In this document: piece after piece, positions 16,801 to 23,981 of the stretch | How positions within the stretch are numbered: position 1 is the first letter of the stretch | How the letters are laid out: each line of letters begins with the position of its first letter | Assembly: GCF_016862395.1 (NCBI RefSeq) | Contig: NZ_BOMW01000077.1 | Location: 1 to 41,083, forward strand | DNA from: Actinoplanes siamensis | Lineage (GTDB): Bacteria; Actinomycetota; Actinomycetes; Mycobacteriales; Micromonosporaceae | Length of the DNA stretch: 41,083 nt | Reading direction: 5' to 3' | The notes under the pieces: model-generated | The model's database searches: none | Seen by the model: the letters and a program-made list of their open reading frames with translations, nothing else | What the model was told of the DNA's origin: nothing | Program-made: the position numbers and the translations under genes

Positions 16801-17087
16801 GCCTGAAGGCCGGCGGGTTCGGCCTGAACCTGACCGAGGCGGACTACTGCATCCTGCTGGACCCGTGGTGGAACCCGGCGACGGAGGCGCAGGCGGTGGA
16901 CCGGGCCCACCGCATCGGGCAGACCCGCAACGTGATGGTCTATCGCCTGGTGGCGCGGGACACCATCGAGGAGAAGGTGATGGCCTTGCAGGCCCGCAAG
17001 GCCGAACTGTTCGCCGGGGTGATGGACGGCGGAGAATTCGCGTCCGCCGCACTCACCGCCGCCGACATCCGCGAACTCCTCGGTTAG
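13812..17087 (+). CDS. SWIM-domain SNF2-family DNA helicase
   Basis: A 1091-residue Swi2/Snf2 ATPase acting on DNA or DNA-bound proteins. A SWIM zinc-binding motif (CTCADADCAH) lies near residues 71-80. After a large bacterial SNF2-associated region, the helicase core begins around 635 (LRPYQQEGFRWL): Walker A ADDMGLGKT near 658, a DEAQ box (LVLDEAQ) near 754, ITGTPMENN, LVFSQFTRF in the second RecA lobe and the DRAHRIGQ arginine-finger motif near 1030. All core motifs are intact. ATG at 13812 follows GAAAGG; the longer open frame upstream is antisense to the previous gene. The family is often implicated in repair or transcription restart; no specific role is visible. A 24-base tandem repeat sits in the linker after SWIM. 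Confidence 0.92.
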   Translation: MAKLVLSPKEAILRDLVGTPTFLRARAAVTDGQIEVQVVSGSGQAVGKVRDGGVVTGEIVADPVPALSGVCTCADADCAHIVALLIAAQREAGEENVPAAGEKNVPAAGEKKSPAPAQRRPGTSRWESQLSAWVREVAGTPPPPEPAEPGIGLQFEVVTAYLPRSRGTGQRISMRPVLPGRKGWVRTGISWHSIGYAGGRSRQLEQYRRLLTEILELSGSRTRYYGSPSANIFLDEFASRRVWDLLAEAQESGLPLVQPGKNARPVVVARRPARVSMRVDRVDGDLSVQAVVQDDGLPVDLESALFIGDPAHGIASWGVRGEAGPAGVLRLAPLARPLPGSTRKVLTAPSIRIPGQQEQRFFAEFYPGLVRQVEVVPAGPAVSLPAVGAPVLTVTLTAERGHRLRLRWDWVVEVGGGRHGEPLWSSALSEEQTDVVQRVADLVGSGLLEAGPLGPRLAAGSELGGDAMIHFLSTTVPALADLGVRVIEPEDGWDLQESDAAPVITFAGAAQAGEPDWFDLSVQVQVGGEQVDFEALFVALARGQEFLILPSGVYFGLEQPEFQQLRTLIEESRALTDSPPGVLRVGRFQAGVWDELGELGELAGQAADWQRTVAALSAAGVLLDQPVPAEVHAELRPYQQEGFRWLAALHDNGLGGILADDMGLGKTLQALALLCHARKHGRFLVVAPASVVHNWVAEAGRFTPDLEVRAITSTSARRGTDLAEAIGQADVVVTSYTLFRLEHDDYAAMDWAGLVLDEAQFVKNPQSQAYKCARRLPAPFKIAITGTPMENNLTELWALCSIAAPGLFPRLDRFTEYYRAPIERERDQDRLAQLRRRIRPLVLRRRKNEVAAELPAKQEQVVDVLLSPAHRKVYQQYLQRERQKVLGLLGDLEKNRFEIFRSLTLLRQASLDLALVGDQHRAVSSTKLDLLVEQLTDIVAEGHRTLVFSQFTRFLGSARERLEQAGIVCAYLDGTTRDRKRVVEEFKTGAAPVFLISLKAGGFGLNLTEADYCILLDPWWNPATEAQAVDRAHRIGQTRNVMVYRLVARDTIEEKVMALQARKAELFAGVMDGGEFASAALTAADIRELLG
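14085..14156 (+). repeat. three 24-bp in-frame tandem repeats in SNF2 linker
   Basis: Three near-identical 24-base units encode AGEENVPA, AGEKNVPA and AGEKKSPA between the SWIM motif and the rest of the protein. The period is a multiple of three, so gain or loss of copies changes only linker length. This looks like replication slippage in a disordered region. Confidence 0.8.
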
Positions 17088-17289
17088 CTCCCAGGCGACC
17101 GAATCGCATTTGAATCACGCGGACTCGGCTGGATGGAGAGATGCCCCCGACATCGGCGCGACGTCGGAGCATGCCGATGACGGCGGTGCGGTTCCACGTC
17201 GACGAGGGCAGGCGGAGAGCGCGGATGGCGGCGTAGGCGGCGCCCGCCGGGACCATGCCGTCGTCGAGGGGCAGGCGCGGGGCGGCACG
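17053..17289 (-). other. coding-like relic overlapping the SNF2 gene end
   Basis: One minus-strand frame, open from 17289, has almost uniformly G/C-ending codons and reads PLDDGMVPAGAAYAAIRALRLPSSTWNRTAVIGMLRRRADVG before losing coding quality and running into the end of the SNF2 gene. It lacks a convincing start and binding site and is preceded by a stop, so it may be the leftover of a truncated gene. No family recognised. The rest of 17290-17358 holds nothing I can name. Confidence 0.25.
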
Positions 17290-17358
17290 TCAAGGGGCCG
17301 GCGCGACGCCGAGCAAGCCGGCACACCGGAACGAGGCGGCACGCCGAGCGGGTCGGTG

Positions 17359-18687
17359 TCAGGGGGAGAACGTCCACACCGTGCCGAGATAAATCCCGTA
17401 GCCGGTCGAGATCACGGTCAGCGTCGCCAGCACCGCGACTGCCACCGGCCGCCGCGCCCGGGCCAGAGCCGCCGCGGCCGGCAGCAGCAACGGGAACGCC
17501 GGCAGCAGCAGCCGGGCCTTGGAGTGGTAGTACCCGTGGCCGAAGAAGGACATCGCCAGGAGCACCGCCGAGAACAGCTTGAGCTGCCACGGCACCCGCG
17601 CGGTGACGAGCACGACGAGCAGCCCGATCGCCACGACCAGGGTGAGGGTGACCGCGTACATCGCCGGCGGGGACGACTCGCTCAGCAGTGTGCCGATCGT
17701 CGAGACGGTGTACTGACCCCAGTCGTACGTCATCTTCCAGGCGTCGTTCTGCACGTGGAAGTAACCGTCCGGGCGGCCCAGGCGGTCGCCGACCCAGGCC
17801 ATGTGGCCGAGCAGGCCGAGCGGCGCGAGGACGCCACCGGCCCAGGGGCGCCAGCCGTCCCGGCGCCGGGTCACAGCGATCAGCGCGGAGAGGCCGACCA
17901 CCAGGATCAGCGCGGCCGCGGTGGGGCGGGTCAGTCCGGCGAGCAGGCAGAGCAGCCCGGCGGCGAGCCAGCGGCGGCGGATCACCGCGTACAGCGACCA
18001 GGCGGCCAGCGCGGTGAACAGGGTCTCGGTGTAACCCATCGACTCGATGAAGGCGTGCGGCAGCACCGCCCAGAGCGCCGCCAGCAGGATGCCCCTGCCG
18101 CGGCCGCGCAGGTGCGCGCCGATCGCGTAGAGGCCGCCCGCCGCGGCGAGCCCGGCCAGCCAGGAGACCGCGACGCCGGCCACCTCCGGGCCGCCGGGCA
18201 GCAGCGGATCGAGCGCGGCGATCAGGGCCGGGAAGAGCGGGAAGAACGCCAGGTTCGTGGTGGCCAGGCCGCCGTCGAGCTTCAGCGGGATCGCGGTGTC
18301 GTAGCCGTACCGGACGATGCCGACATACCAGTTCGCGTCGTACGCGGAGAGCATCCGCAGTAGACCGCGTCGCTGCCCGGCCGGGATGCCCGGACCGGAC
18401 GCGAACCACCAGGCCGCCGCGACGCCTGTGGCGCGCAGAACCGCGTACAGCAGGATCGCGATCGCCGGACCGAAGCGCGGCCGGACCGGCGCGGCGGCCG
18501 CGACCGGCGCCGGGATCCGCGCCGCGGGCGGCGGCCCGGGTAGCGGAGCGGGTGGGAGCGGCGACACCGGAGGGGCGATGACCCGAACCAGCACCCGACT
18601 CCGTCGGGGTGGTCGCGTCTGGCGGCGGTCGGCGCGCGGCCGCCGGCTCGGGCGTCTCGCAGGCCGCCGAACCTGCGGTCGGGCCAT
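17359..18687 (-). CDS. PIG-V-like polytopic mannosyltransferase
   Basis: A 442-residue integral membrane protein with a basic, Pro-rich cytoplasmic N-terminus (about 75 residues) and roughly ten hydrophobic helices. The pattern fits the bacterial GPI mannosyltransferase 2 (PIG-V)-like family of GT-C enzymes: an early acidic motif after the first helix (MLSAYDANWYVGIVRYGYD), then NLAFFPLFPAL and ESMGYTETLF. GT-C enzymes use polyprenyl-phosphate sugars on the outer membrane face; the acceptor here is unknown. The start at 18687 is preferred; an in-frame ATG at 18723 also exists and neither has a strong binding site. It is divergent from the sigma-factor remnant. Confidence 0.8.
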   Translation of the reverse strand: MARPQVRRPARRPSRRPRADRRQTRPPRRSRVLVRVIAPPVSPLPPAPLPGPPPAARIPAPVAAAAPVRPRFGPAIAILLYAVLRATGVAAAWWFASGPGIPAGQRRGLLRMLSAYDANWYVGIVRYGYDTAIPLKLDGGLATTNLAFFPLFPALIAALDPLLPGGPEVAGVAVSWLAGLAAAGGLYAIGAHLRGRGRGILLAALWAVLPHAFIESMGYTETLFTALAAWSLYAVIRRRWLAAGLLCLLAGLTRPTAAALILVVGLSALIAVTRRRDGWRPWAGGVLAPLGLLGHMAWVGDRLGRPDGYFHVQNDAWKMTYDWGQYTVSTIGTLLSESSPPAMYAVTLTLVVAIGLLVVLVTARVPWQLKLFSAVLLAMSFFGHGYYHSKARLLLPAFPLLLPAAAALARARRPVAVAVLATLTVISTGYGIYLGTVWTFSP

Positions 18688-18690
18688 GCC

Positions 18691-18700
18691 TAAACGTTTA
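18691..18700. promoter_or_regulatory. palindrome TAAACGTTTA just upstream of the PIG-V-like gene
   Basis: A perfect 10-bp palindrome, strikingly AT-rich for this genome, lies three bases from the chosen ATG at 18687. It could be a repressor site or contribute to a leaderless promoter. A single short site cannot be assigned to a regulator. Confidence 0.3.
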
Positions 18701-18815
18701 CCCGATCCCGCGTCCGCCGTCATCGGAAGCGGCGGGCGAAAACTGAGACGGGAATGACAACCGGACGCGCGAGCGGGCCCGTCCGAGGGGTGATGAACCG
18801 ACGGAAGGTGACGCG

Positions 18816-18944
18816 ATGCGGGATGGTGCGGAAAAGGAGTACGTCGAGTACGTCGCGGCGCGGATACCCGCGTTGCGCCGGCTCGCGTTCCTCCTCGCCG
18901 GTGACGAGCACCGCGCCGACGATCTGGTGCAACAGACGATCACA
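18816..18944 (+). pseudogene. SigE-family ECF sigma factor, N-terminal fragment
   Basis: The N-terminal 43 residues of an ECF sigma factor of the SigE-like actinobacterial group (EKEYVEYVAARIPALRRLAFLLAGDEHRADDLVQQT), i.e. the start of region 2. The ATG at 18816 has GGAAGGTG upstream and looks functional. Homology stops after VQQTIT, where typical members continue for another ~120 residues including region 4. Here the sequence jumps straight into the coding sequence of the downstream membrane protein in another frame. It cannot make a working sigma factor. Confidence 0.8.
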
Positions 18945-19360
18945 GGACCGCCGATCTGCTGCGCCCCCTGGACGGGGAGCCGCGGCGCCCGTCCACCGTG
19001 GACGTCGATCTGGCGATCACGACCGCGCGCCGTAAGCGGGCGGTCCGCAACTCCGGTCTTGCCGGGGCCGCCGCGCTGACACTGGCCGCCGTCGCCGGCG
19101 GTGCACTGATGATCAACCGGCCGGTGGAGAAGGCGGAGCGCACCGCGGAGCCGGCCGCCGCGCCGGTCACCCCGCCCACAAGCCGCACGGTCGAGCAGCT
19201 GCCGGCCCCGGACGGCGCTCCCTCCGCGCTGATCTCCGGCGGCGACCCGGCCGGGAAGTACTTCGTCGGCCGGTCCTCTTCCCGGGTAGGCGGATACCAG
19301 GCGGTGATCTGGCACGACGGCGCCGGCACCGCGGTGCCGGTGGTCTGGCACTGCCGGTGA
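18945..19360 (+). pseudogene. sigma-associated membrane protein, truncated at both ends
   Basis: This frame reads TADLLRPLDGEPRRPSTVDVDLAITTARRKRAVRN followed by one membrane helix (SGLAGAAALTLAAVAGGALMI) and an extracytoplasmic Pro/Ala region. That layout is typical of the membrane protein encoded right after SigE-type sigma genes, a likely anti-sigma or sensor partner. The usual start is lost in the deletion that joins it to the sigma fragment, and the C-terminus ends early (VIWHDGAGTAVPVVWHCR). An internal GTG at 18998 could still start a 120-residue membrane stub. Confidence 0.65.
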
Positions 19361-19398
19361 AGGCGGGGCGGTCTCGACGCGCGGGGCCGTCGGTGGGT

Positions 19399-19427
19399 CA
19401 CCGGGCGGCCTCGCCGGCCGCCCGGTG
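19399..19427. terminator. 12-bp hairpin between convergent genes
   Basis: CACCGGGCGGCC and its exact complement are separated by TCGCC, between the truncated membrane gene and the convergent lipoprotein gene. The stable GC stem could end transcription from both sides; there is no U-tract, as is common in this group. Confidence 0.6.
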
Positions 19428-19432
19428 CCGGG

Positions 19433-19990
19433 TCAGACCGCGACGTCGACGTAGATGCGGCCGGAGAGCTCGCCGACGCGGAACCCCTTCTTCGCGGGCA
19501 GCCCCAGGGCGAACGAGACGTAACCCTCGTAGTCGCCGACCACCGCGTACGAGGTGATCCCGGGCAGGTCGATCCGGTGCGTCCCGGTCACGGTCACCGC
19601 GCCGTCGTCGCGGTGCGCCTGTGCCGGATGCAGCACGAGCAGCAGGAACGCCTTCCCCGGGATGGTGACGACCCTGCCGGAGCCGTCCTGGCGCAGCTCG
19701 GTCACGTACTCGACGGTGTAGCCGGGCAACGCTCCCGGGATGTCCAGGACGACGCGGTCGTATCCGTCGTGCGTCGCGTAGCGGACCCGTTCGATCACCG
19801 GGACCGGTGGAACGGGTGGGTGGTGGGTGACGGTGACCGGTGTGGTGGGCCAGGCGGCCACCGCGGCGGCGGTGGCCGCCGGCGCGGCGCCGGTGGTGGC
19901 CGGCGCGGCGGTGGTGGCGGTGGCGGTGGACGCGCAACCGCCGGCGGCGATCAACGCGCTGACGATGACGAGAGCCGTGTTTCCCTTCAT
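19433..19990 (-). CDS. AMIN-like domain lipoprotein
   Basis: A 185-residue secreted lipoprotein. The signal peptide (MKGNTALVIVSALIAAGGC) ends in a lipobox with Cys19, then an Ala/Thr-rich spacer to about residue 50. The folded part (VIERVRYATHDGYDRVVLDIPGALPGYTVEYV ... GTHRIDLPGITSYAVVGDYEGYVSFALGL ... GRIYVDVAV) matches the actinobacterial AMIN-like domain in strand pattern and size. AMIN-type domains bind the cell envelope, often peptidoglycan; the ligand here is unknown. It sits outside the membrane, probably as a monocistronic gene between the sigma relic and the GntR gene. Confidence 0.8.
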   Translation of the reverse strand: MKGNTALVIVSALIAAGGCASTATATTAAPATTGAAPAATAAAVAAWPTTPVTVTHHPPVPPVPVIERVRYATHDGYDRVVLDIPGALPGYTVEYVTELRQDGSGRVVTIPGKAFLLLVLHPAQAHRDDGAVTVTGTHRIDLPGITSYAVVGDYEGYVSFALGLPAKKGFRVGELSGRIYVDVAV

Positions 19991-20129
19991 GGTCGTGGCC
20001 TCCGTATACGCTTCTGGATACCACCGAACCTAGGCGCTCCCGGCCGACCTGTGCTCCCGGATTCGTGCCCGCGCCACGCGAGACGGGACTCCGGCCGCCG
20101 CCCCACGGCACGAACCGCGTTCTCCGGCG

Positions 20130-20849
20130 CTAATGGTGCGGTTCCACTCCGAAAGCGACGTCCAGCCGGTATTTCGTGCCGGTGTAGCGGGACTCGCTCA
20201 GCTCCAGCGGCCGACCCTCCTGGTCCAGGATCAGCCGCTCCTCGACCAGCAGCGCGGTCCCCACCTCGACGCCCAGCTCCCGGGCGTCCTCCTCGTTCGC
20301 CGGCTGGGCGGTGATCGTCGAGGTGCCGCGGGTCGGGACGCGGCCGAGCGCGACCAGGGCCTCGTGCACCGAGCCGGAGAGGTCGAAGTCGAGCAGCGCG
20401 TTCAGCACGCCCGGGTAGCAGGCGTGCTCGAAGGCGAACGGGTCGCCGTCGGCCTGCCGGACCCGGTAGATCGCGACCACGTCGCCGGCCCGCTGCCGCA
20501 GCCGGGTCGCCTCGATCACGGTGGCCGGCCGCAGATCGGCGCTGACCACCCGGGACGTCGGGACCTTGCCCCGCTTGCGGATCTCCTCGCTGAGCCGGAT
20601 CAGGTTGTCGGCGCGGCGCGGGCCGGTGGGCACCGCGACGAACGTGCCGCGGCCGGGCGCGCGGTACGCCAGGCCGTCGTTGACCAACTGGGTGACAGCG
20701 GCGCGGGCGGTCATCCGGCTGACCCGGAACTCCCGCGCCAGCTCCGGCTCGGAGGGCAGCGGATCGTGCGGCCGGGCCTGCGCGATCCGCGCCCGGAGCG
20801 CCTGCTCGATGCGGAAATAGCGCGGCGCGAAGTCTGGTCCGGCGGACAT
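20130..20849 (-). CDS. GntR-family regulator, HutC/UTRA type
   Basis: A 239-residue repressor-type protein. Residues ~8-75 are a winged helix (DPLPSEPELAREFRVSRMTARAAVTQLVNDGLAYRAPGRGTFVA), and residues ~95-235 form a UTRA ligand domain ending in the conserved GRPLELSESRYTGTKYRLDVAF. Ligands of this subgroup are usually sugars or small metabolites. It is divergent from deoC with two palindromic sites between them, so it very likely controls deoC and itself, possibly answering to a deoxyribose or nucleoside catabolite; the ligand is inference. Confidence 0.9.
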   Translation of the reverse strand: MSAGPDFAPRYFRIEQALRARIAQARPHDPLPSEPELAREFRVSRMTARAAVTQLVNDGLAYRAPGRGTFVAVPTGPRRADNLIRLSEEIRKRGKVPTSRVVSADLRPATVIEATRLRQRAGDVVAIYRVRQADGDPFAFEHACYPGVLNALLDFDLSGSVHEALVALGRVPTRGTSTITAQPANEEDARELGVEVGTALLVEERLILDQEGRPLELSESRYTGTKYRLDVAFGVEPHH

Positions 20850-20874
20850 GAGGACACCCTACCGAGCGGGGCAA

Positions 20875-20904
20875 CCTGTCTAGACAGGCGGTTGTCTAGA
20901 CAGG
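20875..20904. promoter_or_regulatory. two palindromic GntR operators before deoC
   Basis: CCTGTCTAGACAGG (20875-20888) is a perfect 14-bp palindrome, and TGTCTAGACA recurs as the core of a second copy at 20893-20902. The centres are about 16 bp apart. They fill the 69-base gap between the divergent GntR and deoC genes, with the second copy 15 bases from the deoC start. The arrangement fits a shared, autoregulated operator. Confidence 0.8.
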
Positions 20905-20918
20905 TACGGTTCGTTCCC

Positions 20919-21614
20919 ATGGATTTCACGGTGCCGCAGATCGCTCGCATGATCGACCACTCCATCCTCCAGCCTCACTTCACCCTCGAGGACGTCCGTC
21001 AGGGCTGCGCCGTCGCCGCCAGGTACCAGGTCGCCTCCGTCTGTGTCCGGCCGTCCGACGTGCCGCTCGCGGTGGAGCTGCTGGGCGACACCGACGTGCG
21101 GGTGGGCACGGTCATCGGCTTCCCGCACGGGGACACCAGCACCGAGGTGAAGGTGGCCGAGACCGAGCAGGCGGTGTCCCGCGGCGCCACCGAGATCGAC
21201 ATGGTGATCAACATCGGTTGGCTGCGGTCGGGGGACGTCGCGGCGGTGGAGACCGAGATCAAGGAGATCGTGCGCGCGGCCGGCGAGGCGCACGTCAAGG
21301 TGATCCTGGAGACGGCGTACCTCACCGACGAGGAGAAGCTCGCGGCGTGCCGGGCGGCCGAGCGGGCCGGCGCGGCGTTCGTGAAGACCTCCACCGGCTT
21401 CGCCCCGACCGGCGCGACGATCGACGACCTGGCCCTGATGCGGTCCGCCGTGTCGGCGAAGGTGCAGGTCAAGGCGTCCGGTGGGATCCGCAGCCTGGAC
21501 ACCCTGCTGGCGATGACAGCGGTCGGCGTGACCCGCTTCGGCACCTCGGCCACCGCGGAGATCCTGGATGACCTGGCCCGGCGCCAGGCGGCCAGCTACG
21601 CGCGCCGCGGCTGA
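20919..21614 (+). CDS. deoC: deoxyribose-phosphate aldolase
   Basis: A 231-residue class I aldolase that splits 2-deoxyribose-5-phosphate into glyceraldehyde-3-phosphate and acetaldehyde in deoxynucleoside catabolism. Diagnostic segments are intact: ARMIDHSILQPHFT, VCVRPSDV, TVIGFPHGDTSTEVKVAE, ATEIDMVINIGWL, the Schiff-base Lys in AAFVKTSTGF and the phosphate-binding VKASGGIRS. ATG at 20919 follows the second operator by only 14 bases, so the transcript may have almost no leader. No other deo or nucleoside-phosphorylase gene is nearby. Confidence 0.95.
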   Translation: MDFTVPQIARMIDHSILQPHFTLEDVRQGCAVAARYQVASVCVRPSDVPLAVELLGDTDVRVGTVIGFPHGDTSTEVKVAETEQAVSRGATEIDMVINIGWLRSGDVAAVETEIKEIVRAAGEAHVKVILETAYLTDEEKLAACRAAERAGAAFVKTSTGFAPTGATIDDLALMRSAVSAKVQVKASGGIRSLDTLLAMTAVGVTRFGTSATAEILDDLARRQAASYARRG

Positions 21615-21653
21615 GGCGAGGCCCCGCCAACGATCACGAATGCGACAAGCCCT

Positions 21654-21659
21654 TATGAT
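21654..21659 (+). promoter_or_regulatory. likely -10 element of a leaderless promoter
   Basis: TATGAT lies eight bases before the GTG start of the vWA gene, the spacing expected when transcription begins at the start codon. No ribosome binding site is present. The -35 region is not clear. Confidence 0.4.
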
Positions 21660-21667
21660 CTTGGCGT

Positions 21668-22969
21668 GTGATCCACAAAAGTCTGTCCATAGTGGTGGCG
21701 ACTGGATTGATCGGCGCCGCCACCCTGCTCGGCGCCGCCCCGGCGCTCGCCGACGAGACCGAGAACTCCGAACCACCGAACGTTGAGCTGGTCCTCGACG
21801 TCAGCGGCTCGATGAAGGCCGCCGACATCGACGGCGAGACGCGGATCGCGGTGGCCAAGCGCGCCTTCGGCAAGGTCGTCGACGCGCTGCCGGAGAACAC
21901 GCAGCTCGGCATCCGGGTGCTCGGCGCCACCTATCCCGGCAAGAACAAGAAGGTGGCCTGCCAGGACACCCAGCAGATCGTCCCGGTCGGGCCGGTCAAC
22001 GCGGTCCAGGCCAAGAACGCCATCGCCACGCTGAAACCGACCGGTTACACGCCGATCGGGCTGGCGCTGAAGAAGGCGGCCGAGGACCTCGGCGACACCG
22101 GCTCCATCCGGCGGATCGTGCTGATCACCGACGGTGAGGACACCTGCACCCCACCGGACCCGTGCGAGGTCGCCCGGGAACTGGCCGCGCAGGGCACCCA
22201 CCTGGTGGTCGACACGCTCGGCCTGACCCCCGACGAGAAGACCCGCAAACAGCTGGTCTGCATCTCCACCGCGACCGGCGGCACGTACGCCGCCGCGAAG
22301 AGCGAGGAGGAGCTGACCGACCGGGTCCAGCAGCTGGTCGACCGGGCCGCGACGCCGCCCCCGGTCCAGCCGGCCACCGTCACCGGCACCGCGGACTGCG
22401 CCAACGCGCCGCTGCTCGCCCCGGGCGTCTACACCGACCGGGAGAAGATCAGCGAGCACCGGTACTACCGCGTCGCCGTCCCGTCCGACCAGGAGCTGCG
22501 GGCCTCGGTGAGCATCGCGCTCGACCGGCCGGTCAATCCGGACTACGGCGTACTGCTGAAGGCCTCCACCACCGGCGGCCGGGAGCTGGTCCGCGGGGTC
22601 GACGCCGGCAGCGGGCGGGCCGACGTCCTGTCGGCGGGCCTGCGCTGGTCGGCCGACGAGCAGAAGGCGGACGCGAAGGCGTCGGCCGAGGCGGCCGACG
22701 ACGACGAGGCGGCCGAGAAGGCCGAGGACGCGTCGACAGAGGTCTGTCTGATCGTCAGCAACTCGTTCGCGGCCACGACCGCGGCGACCGCCCCCGGCAT
22801 GCCTGTCGAGCTGAGCATCGACCTGGTCGACGCCTCGCACACCCCCGATGCCCCGGGCCTCGGCCGCGGCTTCCTGTTCCTGCTGGTCGTGGCGGTCGCC
22901 GGGCTGATCGCCGGCATCCTGGCCGGCTGGATCACCCGGTACTGGGTGGCCACCTGGAGGGAGAACTGA
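21668..22969 (+). CDS. secreted, membrane-anchored vWA-domain protein
   Basis: A 433-residue protein with a signal peptide to about residue 29 (ALA-DE), then a von Willebrand factor A domain whose MIDAS motif DVSGSM (44-49) and later TPIG and ITDGED segments are intact, so it should bind a divalent metal. A second beta-rich region (about 235-370) contains an acidic Ala/Glu insert. A C-terminal membrane helix (FLFLLVVAVAGLIAGILAGW) and a basic cytoplasmic tail anchor it outside. GTG at 21668 suits a leaderless start. It overlaps the next gene (TGATG), and the two very likely act together; the ligand or process is unknown. Confidence 0.88.
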   Translation: MIHKSLSIVVATGLIGAATLLGAAPALADETENSEPPNVELVLDVSGSMKAADIDGETRIAVAKRAFGKVVDALPENTQLGIRVLGATYPGKNKKVACQDTQQIVPVGPVNAVQAKNAIATLKPTGYTPIGLALKKAAEDLGDTGSIRRIVLITDGEDTCTPPDPCEVARELAAQGTHLVVDTLGLTPDEKTRKQLVCISTATGGTYAAAKSEEELTDRVQQLVDRAATPPPVQPATVTGTADCANAPLLAPGVYTDREKISEHRYYRVAVPSDQELRASVSIALDRPVNPDYGVLLKASTTGGRELVRGVDAGSGRADVLSAGLRWSADEQKADAKASAEAADDDEAAEKAEDASTEVCLIVSNSFAATTAATAPGMPVELSIDLVDASHTPDAPGLGRGFLFLLVVAVAGLIAGILAGWITRYWVATWREN

Positions 22970-23769
22970 TGCGGATCAAGCACCTCGCCGTCGCCGGCGC
23001 CGTCGCCGTCGCCGTCGCCGGCGCCGCGATCGTCGGCATCGCCGCCGTCCCGGCTCCGGCGCTCGCCGACGACCCGTCCCCGGCGCCCGCGGTGAACACC
23101 GCCGGCACGTCGTTCCTCACCGCGGTGCCGATCACCGCGAACCAGCCGGTCCAGGTCGGCGCGGTCACCGGCGACTACCTGTACTGGCAGTTCAGCGCGG
23201 AGGCCGGCCAGCGCCCGGACATCACCACCAAGGTCACCCTGCCCGCCGACGGCCGTACCGGCGCCGAGTCGTGGATCATCGAGGTCTTCGACGGGCTCCG
23301 CCGCCGGCAGGCCTGCGTGGCCGGCGAGCAGAGCCCGATCGCGGCCAAGGACGCCGCTGACGTCACGCTCGGCTGCCGGATCCGCCAGGTCCGCTCGTGG
23401 GCCGAGCCGCAGGACGGCGACCCGCTGCCGGGCACCTACTACGTCCGGTTGTCCAGCACGAAGCTGCCGGAGAAGGACCTCGGCCTGCCGCTCAAGGTCA
23501 GCCTGACCCTGACCACCCCGGACGGCGACCTCGACGCCGACCAGGGCGAGCTGGCCAAGCCGCTGGTCCCGAACAACCAGCCCGGCACGGTGCTCACCAC
23601 ACCCGCGCCCTCGGCGTCCGCGGATCCGGACAGCGAGGAGAGCGGCTTCAGCCTGGACTGGCTTCCGGACTTCTCCGGCCGCTGGTTCTGGACCGCCGGC
23701 GGCGGCATCCTGGCCGCTCTGACCGGCCTGTTCGGCTTCTCGCTCACCCGCCGGCGCCGCCGGACCTGA
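22969..23769 (+). CDS. secreted C-terminally anchored partner of the vWA protein
   Basis: A 266-residue protein beginning with a signal peptide that cleaves near ALA-DDP (residue ~32). A beta-rich domain follows (VGAVTGDYLYWQFSAEAGQRPDITTKVTL ... GTYYVRLSSTKL) resembling pre-peptidase C-terminal-like jelly rolls. Next come a Pro/Ser linker, one membrane helix (FWTAGGGILAALTGLFGFSLT) and a short Arg tail. The ATG overlaps the stop of the vWA gene by one base and is preceded by GGAGGGAG. The same region-by-region layout as its neighbour suggests a two-protein surface complex. No enzymatic motif is seen. Confidence 0.82.
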   Translation: MRIKHLAVAGAVAVAVAGAAIVGIAAVPAPALADDPSPAPAVNTAGTSFLTAVPITANQPVQVGAVTGDYLYWQFSAEAGQRPDITTKVTLPADGRTGAESWIIEVFDGLRRRQACVAGEQSPIAAKDAADVTLGCRIRQVRSWAEPQDGDPLPGTYYVRLSSTKLPEKDLGLPLKVSLTLTTPDGDLDADQGELAKPLVPNNQPGTVLTTPAPSASADPDSEESGFSLDWLPDFSGRWFWTAGGGILAALTGLFGFSLTRRRRRT

Positions 23770-23859
23770 CCCCCACCCACCGAGGCCACCGGACCGGCCC
23801 ACCACGACGCCACCGGACCGGACCGGCCGATTACCGACGCCGCCGGACTGAAACGGCCA

Positions 23860-23898
23860 CTCACCGCCCGCGGGCTCAGCATGCTCGCGGGCGGTGAG
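23860..23898. terminator. 13-bp perfect hairpin between convergent operons
   Basis: CTCACCGCCCGCG (23860-23872) pairs exactly with CGCGGGCGGTGAG (23886-23898) around a 13-base loop that itself contains the palindrome AGCATGCT. It separates the vWA pair from the convergent nrdAB operon and likely acts on both. Confidence 0.75.
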
Positions 23899-23981
23899 GC
23901 TCCGGCCCACTCCAGCCGGCGGCGCGGCTCAAGGTTCCGGCGCCGGGCGGGCCGCTCGCCGCGGCCCGGGAACGCGGGTGG

